From positions 1 through 11,240 of the forward strand of contig CAWJFP010000032.1 of assembly GCA_963842155.1 (NCBI GenBank): a stretch of 11,240 nt of DNA, read 5' to 3'. A program made the translations under genes and the position numbers. This document shows positions 6,685 to 11,240 of the stretch, in pieces. Within the stretch, counting starts at the first letter, position 1; each line of letters starts with the position of its first letter. This DNA is from CAWJFP01 sp963842155 (GTDB lineage: Bacteria; Pseudomonadota; Alphaproteobacteria; JACZXZ01). The notes below the pieces were generated by a model, which was not told where the DNA came from, ran no database searches, and saw only the letters and a list, made by a program, of their open reading frames with translations.

Positions 6685-7854
6685 TCATCCCTCGGATTTC
6701 ACCCTGACATATGACCCGGGAGCATCCTCGATGGGCTTCAGCTTGCCCTTGCCGGGGACACGGGCCGCCACCTTGGCGCCGCCGAATTTCGCGATCCATT
6801 TGCCCCATTCCGGCCACCAGGAGCCTGGATTCTGCTTGGCATGGGCCAGCCATTCCTCGGGCGTCGGCGCCTTCTTGGCGGCGGTCCAATAGCAGTATTT
6901 CTTGGCCTCCGGCGGATTGACCACGCCGGCGATATGGCCCGAGGCGGAGAGGCAGAACTGCACCGGTCCGCCATAGAGCCCCGTCGCGGCGAAGGTCGAC
7001 TTCCAAGGCGCGATATGATCCTCGCGCGACGCGAGGATGAAGACGGGAAGCGTGATTCGGCTCAAGTCGATCGGCACGCCGTTGAGCTCGATGCCGCCGG
7101 GCACCACGAGCTTGTTCTCCTGGTACATCTTGCGCAGATAGAAGCTGTGCATGGCTGCGGGCATGCGGGTCGCGTCGGCGTTCCAGTAGAGCAGATCGAA
7201 GGGGAAGGGGTCCTTGCCGAGCAGGTAGTTGTTCACGACGAACGACCAGATCAGGTCGTTGGCCCGCAGCATGTTGAAGGTGGTCGCCATGGCGGAGCCT
7301 TCGAGATAGCCCTTCTCGCGCATCATGGCCTCGAGCGAGGCGAGTTGCTCCTCGTCGATGAAGACGCCGAGCTCGCCCGCCTCCTTGAAGTCCACCATGG
7401 TGGCGAAGAAGGTGGCGCTCTTGAAGCGCTTGTCGCCGGTCGCCGCCATATAGGCGAGCGTCGCGGCGAGCAGCGTCCCGCCGAGACAATAGCCGATGAC
7501 GTTGGCCTCGCTCTCGCCGGTCGCGGCCTTGATCGCGTCGAGCGCGGCGAGCGGGCCCTCGATCATGTAGTCCTCGAAGGTCTTCTTGGCGAGCCGCTCG
7601 TCCGGATTGACCCAGGACACCATGAACACCGTGTGGCCCTCGGCGACCGCCCATTTGATGAAGGAGTTCGAGGGGCGCAGATCGAGGATGTAGAACTTGT
7701 TGATCCAGGGCGGCATGATGAGAAGCGGCCGCTTATGGACCTTCTCCGTCGCGGGCTCATATTGGATGAGCTGGATGAGGTCGTTCTGATAGATGACCTT
7801 GCCGGGCGTTACGGCGATGTTCTGGCCGAGCCGGAACGCCTCCATGTCGGTCAT
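6685..7854 (-). CDS. PhaC C-terminal catalytic fragment (as read without frame correction)
   Basis: The second frame is open from MTDMEAFRLGQNIAVTPGK to the end (389 aa). It carries the PHA synthase core: PPWINKFYILDLRPSNSFIK (48-67), HTVFMVSWVNPD (74-85), the lipase-like box GYCLGGT with nucleophile Cys123, Asp279 in SREDHIAPW and His307 in SASGHIAGVVNPP. The ATG at 7854 is internal in homologues and has no clear ribosome-binding site, so separate translation is doubtful. It lacks about 214 N-terminal residues of a normal class I synthase. Confidence 0.6.
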   Translation of the reverse strand: MTDMEAFRLGQNIAVTPGKVIYQNDLIQLIQYEPATEKVHKRPLLIMPPWINKFYILDLRPSNSFIKWAVAEGHTVFMVSWVNPDERLAKKTFEDYMIEGPLAALDAIKAATGESEANVIGYCLGGTLLAATLAYMAATGDKRFKSATFFATMVDFKEAGELGVFIDEEQLASLEAMMREKGYLEGSAMATTFNMLRANDLIWSFVVNNYLLGKDPFPFDLLYWNADATRMPAAMHSFYLRKMYQENKLVVPGGIELNGVPIDLSRITLPVFILASREDHIAPWKSTFAATGLYGGPVQFCLSASGHIAGVVNPPEAKKYCYWTAAKKAPTPEEWLAHAKQNPGSWWPEWGKWIAKFGGAKVAARVPGKGKLKPIEDAPGSYVRVKSEG

Positions 7855-8497
7855 CTTGATATGGAGCTTGCCTTTGCCGCGCTCCAGATCGCTCGAGCAG
7901 GTTCGAAAGGCCCTTGACGAGGTTCTCGCCGCCGGATTCGACCGTCGCGCGGATAACTTCCGGATTGGTCATGACGAAATTGCTCGGTGCCAGCGCGTCG
8001 ACGAATTGACGGGTATAGAAATCGACCTTCTTCGCCGTCTTCTCGTCGAGCCCGTCGACCTCGCGGACCGTATTGGTGATCCAACGCGCGGAGAGCAGGT
8101 AAGACTGCTTGATGAAGTCGAATATCTGGTTCTCGTCCCAGGCGGCGTCCTTGAAGCGGCGGTCCTCTGGGCTCGGCGTAGCGACCGGCTCGATCTCTTC
8201 GCCGAGCCAGCGGCGCGTGGTGTTCTGCCAAAGCGTCATGTAGTCGCGCCAGAGATTGACCTGGGCCTCGACGATCTTTGCCGGGTTGGCGATGAGCCGC
8301 GTCGTCATCTCGAGGAAGGCGCTGCCGATATTGAGCGGGTCGGCCATGCCGACATGCCCGTCGCCCGACTGGCGGGTGAGAAACTCCGAGACGAGCCCCT
8401 GGCTGCGCTCCGCGATCTTCGCGAGAGTGCGCGACAGTTCGACGGGGTCGAGGAGCTTGATCTCGGGGCCGTCGTGCCCGCCGGGTTGATTCGACAT
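7757..8497 (-). CDS. PhaC N-terminal fragment (as read without frame correction)
   Basis: As the sequence stands, translation from 8497 gives 246 aa: about 203 residues of genuine PhaC N-terminal domain (including DPLNIGSAF and NLWRDYMTLWQNT) and then about 43 out-of-frame residues before a stop. The product lacks the whole alpha/beta-hydrolase domain and would be inactive. It is listed because it is the literal open reading frame; see the joined phaC entry. Confidence 0.6.
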   Translation of the reverse strand: MSNQPGGHDGPEIKLLDPVELSRTLAKIAERSQGLVSEFLTRQSGDGHVGMADPLNIGSAFLEMTTRLIANPAKIVEAQVNLWRDYMTLWQNTTRRWLGEEIEPVATPSPEDRRFKDAAWDENQIFDFIKQSYLLSARWITNTVREVDGLDEKTAKKVDFYTRQFVDALAPSNFVMTNPEVIRATVESGGENLVKGLSNLLERSGARQRQAPYQDDRHGGVPARPEHRRNARQGHLSERPHPAHPI

Positions 8498-8519
8498 CGA
8501 GCGTTCCTCTATGGTGCCG

Positions 8520-8535
8520 GCCCGGCGGACCGGGC
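8520..8535. repeat. Hairpin in the phaC leader
   Basis: GCCCGG, tetraloop CGGA, CCGGGC: a perfect six-pair GC stem about 20 bases upstream of the phaC start codon, in the 174-bp divergent gap between phaC and the OmpA-like lipoprotein gene. It might affect phaC mRNA stability or initiation; GC-rich DNA produces such stems by chance. No convincing promoter was identified in the rest of this gap. Confidence 0.35.
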
Positions 8536-8671
8536 GTGGCATCGAGGCCCGCCCTTCGGATCGTTGCGCCGTGCGTGGCAGTCTACTACACGATAAGATT
8601 GGCCAAGGCAAAGCCGCGGGGCCTCTTGAAGGTCTGGCGCGCAAGCGACGCCGGGAAGGAGTCCGTCGCCC

Positions 8672-9505
8672 ATGGCGGAGAAGCGGAGCAAGGGCTCGGG
8701 CCTGTGTGCATGGGCTTGCTTTCGCTTGGCGGCCATGCTCGCGCTGTCCTGGCCGCTTGCAGCCTGCGATACGCTCAAATCGCTCGATTTTCGCGATGCG
8801 CTTTTCCCCCATTCGGGACAGCCGGTCCCGGGATCGACGCAGCCCTACCCCAATTTGGCCACGGTGCCGGCCGCGGCTCCGCCCTCGACGGACAAGGAGA
8901 CGCGCCAGAAGATCGCGGAGCATCTCGCCGCCGAGACCAAGGGGAACCAGACATCCTCCCTCGATGACGGCGGCAGCAGGGTTGCCGTGCCCCGGCCGCC
9001 CGCGCCCTTGCCGCAGGATTTCGTGACGGCATCCCAGCCGGTCGAGTTGGCGGACGGCGCCGGCGCGGGCAACGTCGCCGCGCCTCCGCCGGGCGCGACG
9101 AAGCGGCTCGCGGGGACCGGCGCCAAAGCGCAACCGGCCCGCGTCGCGCCGGGCGCGCATCGCGAGGTGGCGATCGTGCTGTTCGACGAGGACTTGGCCG
9201 AGATCGATCCCGATCAGGCCGACAAGCTCAAGCCCGTGGTCGACATGGCCCTGCGGACGAACGGCAGCAGGCTGCAGCTCGTCGGCTATGCGTCGCTCGA
9301 TCCGCATGCGCCCGACCAGGCCGCCGCCAAGCTGGCGGCCTTCGATCTCTCGCTAGACCGCGCGGACGCCGTCGCCCAGCTTCTCATCCGGCTCGGGGCG
9401 CCGCCCGCGGCGCTCGTCTTGAGCGCTCACGCGCCGATCGGTCGGGGCGCGCATGCTTCCGGCTATGCCGCCGAGCCGCGCGTGGAGATATACCTCGAGC
9501 CTTGA
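8672..9505 (+). CDS. OmpA-like C-terminal domain lipoprotein
   Basis: A 277-aa predicted lipoprotein. An Arg/Lys-containing start and a hydrophobic stretch lead to the lipobox L-A-A-C (29-32), so Cys32 should be lipidated. A Pro/Ala-rich, disordered linker (about 47-162) contains YPNLATVP (59-66), and a C-terminal OmpA-like domain follows (about 165-277) with LFDEDLAEIDPDQADKL, LQLVGYASLD and DLSLDRADAVAQLLIRLGAP. OmpA-like domains bind peptidoglycan; here GYAS stands where many have GHTD, so the usual ligand-binding Asp is not obvious, though the later Arg (R230) is kept. Asp at +2 after the lipid Cys is an inner-membrane retention signal in enterobacteria; its effect here is uncertain. Start chosen for GGGAAGGAG upstream. 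Divergent from phaC; ends in a strong terminator. Confidence 0.85.
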   Translation: MAEKRSKGSGLCAWACFRLAAMLALSWPLAACDTLKSLDFRDALFPHSGQPVPGSTQPYPNLATVPAAAPPSTDKETRQKIAEHLAAETKGNQTSSLDDGGSRVAVPRPPAPLPQDFVTASQPVELADGAGAGNVAAPPPGATKRLAGTGAKAQPARVAPGAHREVAIVLFDEDLAEIDPDQADKLKPVVDMALRTNGSRLQLVGYASLDPHAPDQAAAKLAAFDLSLDRADAVAQLLIRLGAPPAALVLSAHAPIGRGAHASGYAAEPRVEIYLEP

Positions 9506-9588
9506 ATAGCTTGCTATGAGAATATTGCTGTAGACGTGCCACTATCGGCGGCTTCGTTATCGACAGCGGAAACCTAGGATACAGCGAG

Positions 9589-9625
9589 ACGGGGCGGGGA
9601 GTCGTTCCCGCCCCGTTGTTTTTTT
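9589..9625 (+). terminator. Intrinsic terminator of the OmpA-like lipoprotein gene
   Basis: ACGGGGCGGGGA (9589-9600), loop GTCG, TTCCCGCCCCGT (9605-9616): a 12-pair GC stem with a single G-T wobble, followed by TTGTTTTTTT (9616-9625). It lies 83 bases after the lipoprotein stop. The opposite strand has no T-run after the stem, so it works only rightward. Confidence 0.92.
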
Positions 9626-9656
9626 GGCAGGATCACGCCAGCCGCGCGGCGGGCCC

Positions 9657-9950
9657 TTATGGTAGCTCGGAAATCAGCTTGAGATATTCTGGCTCGGCCC
9701 AGGCTCTGGCGGTGCGCGTCCGCACGTTGCCCAGCGCACCGATTGCGAGCGCGAATTTGGCGATGTTGTCTCCGTTCTGAGTATCGACGATGAGGACAAT
9801 ATCGCTCTCGCCAGAGGTCAGATAAGACTGTTTGATCTCGACGCCCAATTTCTTCGCCATTTCACGCGCGGCCTTGACGCGTTTGGGAACGTCCTTGATG
9901 GTCCGGATCCCTTGATCGGTGAAGCTGACTGACAAGATGAACGTGAGCAT
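9657..9950 (-). CDS. GYD domain-containing protein
   Basis: A 97-aa cytoplasmic protein of the GYD family (ferredoxin-like fold, function unknown). Family features: MLTFILSVSFTDQGIRTIKD at the N-terminus, KRVKAAREMAKKLGVEIK (about 24-41), SGESDIVLIVD (53-63), then ALGNVRTRTARAW near the C-terminus. The ATG at 9950 is chosen over one 24 bases upstream because GGAGGAGA lies just before it; the earlier ATG overlaps that ribosome-binding site. It is a single gene between the rightward terminator at 9589-9625 and a promoter at about 10000. Confidence 0.88.
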   Translation of the reverse strand: MLTFILSVSFTDQGIRTIKDVPKRVKAAREMAKKLGVEIKQSYLTSGESDIVLIVDTQNGDNIAKFALAIGALGNVRTRTARAWAEPEYLKLISELP

Positions 9951-9988
9951 GCGCGTCTCCTCCATAAACCCCATTGCAGTAGGTTTCT

Positions 9989-10018
9989 AAGATACATCGA
10001 ACACGGGGCGGCTGTCAT
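9989..10018 (-). promoter_or_regulatory. Predicted promoter of the GYD-domain gene
   Basis: On the minus strand, ATGACA (10018-10013, five of six to the -35 consensus) and TATCTT (9994-9989, four of six to the -10) are 18 bases apart. Transcription would start about 30 bases before the GYD start codon, leaving room for its GGAGGAGA ribosome-binding site. Confidence 0.42.
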
Positions 10019-10026
10019 GGCGGCCT

Positions 10027-10065
10027 CTTGGAGACGGCGATCCAAGGCCGGGTGCGAATCCGGCC
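10027..10065 (+). repeat. Two adjacent hairpins just upstream of the small lipoprotein gene
   Basis: Hairpin 1: CTTGGA (10027-10032), 8-base loop, TCCAAG (10041-10046). Hairpin 2: GGCCGG (10046-10051), loop GTGCGAAT, CCGGCC (10060-10065). They abut each other and end 10 bases before the ATG at 10076, occupying the place of a ribosome-binding site. They may be a structured leader; the loop of hairpin 2 resembles a piece of the cobalamin riboswitch or a tRNA T-arm, but the rest of neither is present. Confidence 0.4.
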
Positions 10066-10075
10066 CCGTTGTGCT

Positions 10076-10345
10076 ATGAACGAGCTATGCGCTCGCTGTT
10101 GTTCATGGCTTTTGCTGGCTTGTTCGGGGTGCGTCGCCGTCTGGGGAAAACCGTATAAGGTCGAATTTGCCGACTCGTCATCGATCACGATCAGCTTTGA
10201 TCCAGCGTTGACGAGTATGGACTATATCCAAAATGTCGCTCAAACGCATTGCGACAGATTCGGGAAAGACGCCATTGCGCAGAACTCTCACGACAGCGTG
10301 GGGGGACACAGAACCGAATCGTTTATCTGCAAAAAACGGGAATAG
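10076..10345 (+). CDS. Small secreted lipoprotein of unknown function
   Basis: An 89-aa protein. The N-terminus MNELCARCCSWLLLACSGC is a short Cys-rich signal with a usable lipobox (L-L-A-C or the Cys at 19); the mature part starts near AVWGKPYKVEF and contains SSITISFDPALTSMDYIQNV, AQTHCDRFGKDA and FICKK. The two mature cysteines (59 and 85) could form a disulfide. I have an impression of similar short alphaproteobacterial lipoproteins of unknown role but no named family. The start is uncertain: there is no good ribosome-binding site, TTG at 10028 is also in frame, and a more typical signal peptide begins in another frame at ATG 10087 (MRSLLFMAFAGLFG), which would need a one-base shift in the GGGG run at 10126-10129. 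Confidence 0.65.
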   Translation: MNELCARCCSWLLLACSGCVAVWGKPYKVEFADSSSITISFDPALTSMDYIQNVAQTHCDRFGKDAIAQNSHDSVGGHRTESFICKKRE

Positions 10346-10498
10346 CGGCAATCATGTCTTCGGCGAAAAGGCGTTTCCGGCGGCGCTTCGAAGGCCCCGA
10401 GTTCGGCATCCGGAAAGAGCGCGAGCGGGCGGCGGCGGTGATCGAACGCGGCCCGCGTGCAATCGGCCGCGCCACGGTGCCGGCCCCGCCGCTGGGCT

Positions 10499-10530
10499 CC
10501 CGGACAAGTGCCTGTCTCCGGGCGCTTTTT
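10499..10530 (+). terminator. Probable intrinsic terminator downstream of the small lipoprotein gene
   Basis: CCCGGACA (10499-10506), loop AGTGCC, then TGT and CCGGG with a two-base bulge (10513-10522), followed by CGCTTTTT (10523-10530). The stem is GC-rich and a T-run follows at the right distance. It lies about 150 bases after the lipoprotein stop, further than usual. Confidence 0.55.
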
Positions 10531-10642
10531 CGGTCATCTTTCGGATGGACGGCGTCGTTCGGGAGCCAGCCCTCAGAAATCTCTCGAAAATTCCCCGCCC
10601 TGGGGATAAAAAAGCGCACCGGGCGGCAGCCGGCCGGCAAGC

Positions 10643-10661
10643 GCCGGATCGCGGATCCGGC
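10643..10661. repeat. Perfect 8-bp dyad upstream of the aminotransferase start
   Basis: GCCGGATC, spacer GCG, GATCCGGC. The dyad ends 21 bases before the ATG at 10683. It could be a regulator operator or an RNA hairpin near the ribosome-binding region, which itself is weak (only AGG immediately before the ATG). No protein is assigned to it. Confidence 0.4.
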
Positions 10662-10682
10662 CATCCTCGCGAGCGTCAGGCC

Positions 10683-11240
10683 ATGGACCAGGAGTTCTAT
10701 CGCATCAAGCGGCTTCCGCCCTACGTGTTCGCGGAAGTCAACGCCATGAAGGCGCGGGCGCGCGCGAGCGGACGCGACATCGTCGATCTCGGGATGGGCA
10801 ATCCCGACGGTGCGACGCCGCGCCATATCGTGGAGAAGCTTGTCGAGACGGTGCGCGACCCGAAGACGCATCGCTATTCCGCCTCGCGCGGAATACCGGG
10901 CCTGCGCCGCGCCAACGCCGCCTATTACGGCCGTCGCTTCGGCGTCGATGTCGATCCCGAGAGCGAGACCATCGTCACGATCGGCTCGAAGGAGGGGCTG
11001 GTCAATCTCGCCCAAGCCATGACGGGACCGGGCGACGTGGTGCTGGTGCCCAACCCGAGCTACCCGATCCATTCCTATGCCTTCATGCTGGCGGGGGCCG
11101 CGATCCGGCATCTGCCCTTCACGCCCGAGCATGACTATATGACCGAGCTGAAGCGCGCCTTGCGCCATTCGGTGCCGAAGCCGCTCGCGGTCGTGGTGAA
11201 TTATCCCTCCAATCCGACGGCGCGCGTGGCGACGCTCGAT
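10683..11240 (+). CDS. Pyridoxal-phosphate aminotransferase, class I/II (AlaC / LL-diaminopimelate aminotransferase-like), 3' end cut by window edge
   Basis: The first 186 codons of a fold-type I aminotransferase. The start MDQEFYRIKRLPPYVFAEVN and IVDLGMGNPDG (33-43) are typical of the AlaC/YfdZ-like and LL-diaminopimelate-like group in alphaproteobacteria, which transfers amino groups between alanine or other amino acids and 2-oxo acids. The PLP phosphate loop GSKEG (101-105), PNPSYPIH (123-130) with the ring-stacking Tyr127, and VVNYPSNPTA (171-180) with the PLP-contacting Asn177 are present; the Schiff-base Lys would lie beyond the edge. In many relatives homoserine dehydrogenase follows; that cannot be checked here. 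Exact substrate uncertain between alanine and diaminopimelate branches. Confidence 0.9.
   Translation, partial: MDQEFYRIKRLPPYVFAEVNAMKARARASGRDIVDLGMGNPDGATPRHIVEKLVETVRDPKTHRYSASRGIPGLRRANAAYYGRRFGVDVDPESETIVTIGSKEGLVNLAQAMTGPGDVVLVPNPSYPIHSYAFMLAGAAIRHLPFTPEHDYMTELKRALRHSVPKPLAVVVNYPSNPTARVATLD

Larger units (their letters stand above)
6685..8497 (-). pseudogene. phaC: Class I poly(3-hydroxyalkanoate) synthase gene, interrupted by a 1-base frameshift
   Basis: Read across one frameshift, this encodes a complete PhaC of about 603 aa, normal for class I synthases that polymerise (R)-3-hydroxyacyl-CoA into PHA granules. The ATG at 8497 follows AGAGGAA. The N-terminal part ends NLLE; homologous proteins continue DLERG, which is present in the next frame (DLERGKGKLHIKMTDMEAF). 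The switch is at about 7887-7892: on the plus strand gatcGctcgag is found where gatcctcgag would keep the frame, i.e. one extra base. All catalytic residues are present in the second frame (restored numbering about Cys337 in GYCLGG, Asp493, His521). With no other damage, the lesion is either recent or a sequencing/assembly error. There is no homopolymer or obvious slippery site to suggest programmed shifting. Confidence 0.85.
10346..10682. other. Intergenic region between the small lipoprotein and aminotransferase genes
   Basis: No convincing gene is seen; the frames open here have Arg/Pro-rich shadow composition. It contains a probable terminator (10499-10530), a small dyad TCCCC-gccct-GGGGA (10592-10606) next to an A-rich run, and a longer perfect dyad (10643-10661) before the aminotransferase start. 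The aminotransferase promoter must lie here, but no clear hexamer pair was identified. Confidence 0.5.

Noticed and set aside
7860..7900. Programmed frameshifting in phaC
   Set aside because: No slippery heptamer, no pseudoknot-like structure evident, and PhaC is not known to use frameshifting; a mutation or sequence error is simpler.
6841..7917. 358-codon open frame on the plus strand
   Set aside because: Exact antisense of the phaC catalytic region; rich in Arg/His/Glu/Leu typical of GC-rich shadow frames, with no recognisable domain.
8498..9307. N-terminal extension of the phaC frame to 9307
   Set aside because: It runs antisense through the OmpA-like lipoprotein gene; ATG 8497 has AGAGGAA and a typical PhaC start.
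10046..10066. Cobalamin riboswitch or tRNA T-arm
   Set aside because: Only the GGTGCGAATCC loop matches. The downstream CAACTG-type box and the rest of the riboswitch, and the tRNA acceptor and anticodon arms, are absent.
10323..11168. 281-codon minus-strand frame and a 166-codon plus-strand frame at 10249-10749
   Set aside because: The first is the shadow of the aminotransferase, the second is Arg/Ser-rich and overlaps both flanking genes; neither shows a ribosome-binding site or domain.

Overview
The window is GC-rich DNA with densely packed genes and strong third-position G/C bias. Its gene content fits an alphaproteobacterium, probably of the Hyphomicrobiales (Rhizobiales): a class I PHA synthase, a GYD-domain protein, an AlaC/LL-DAP-type aminotransferase, OmpA-like and small lipoproteins, and modABC with a one-domain ModE. 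The assignment comes from family resemblance only; there is no rRNA or other marker here.

Left part (1-3996): a molybdenum region organised around a divergent promoter. To the right run modA, modB and modC, encoding the high-affinity molybdate ABC importer; modB has a TTG start and overlaps modC by ATGA. To the left run a second, BtuF/FepB-type substrate-binding protein and a molbindin (Mop) cut by the window edge. The roughly 100-bp gap between the two units holds an inverted repeat that looks like a ModE operator (Mo-box) and covers a -10-like hexamer on each strand.

Middle part (4019-8497), all on the minus strand. An OFA-type (oxalate/formate antiporter-like) MFS transporter is followed by a 41-aa, one-helix membrane protein matching the 'MFS transporter small subunit' type. 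Next comes a 300-bp gap without a gene. Upstream of that lie an unknown 136-aa gene, a single-domain ModE regulator and a class I poly(3-hydroxyalkanoate) synthase gene. The synthase gene is split by a one-base frameshift near 7891. ModE starts 15 bases after the phaC stop. A second, better Mo-box sits exactly on the predicted promoter of the 136-aa gene, whose mRNA appears to be leaderless.

Right part (8672-11240): an OmpA-like lipoprotein with a textbook intrinsic terminator, a GYD-domain protein on the minus strand with a recognisable promoter, a small Cys-rich lipoprotein behind a structured leader, and the first 186 codons of an aminotransferase that runs off the end.

How it fits together: ModABC, the second binding protein, Mop and ModE form a molybdenum uptake, storage and control set. 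ModE lacks the Mo-binding TOBE domain, while ModC carries one and Mop is one. The OFA transporter may be linked through formate/oxalate metabolism, whose formate dehydrogenases need Mo or W; that link is inference. The most promising undescribed element is the 136-aa gene with its own Mo-box. No mobile element, CRISPR array, tRNA or rRNA was seen.
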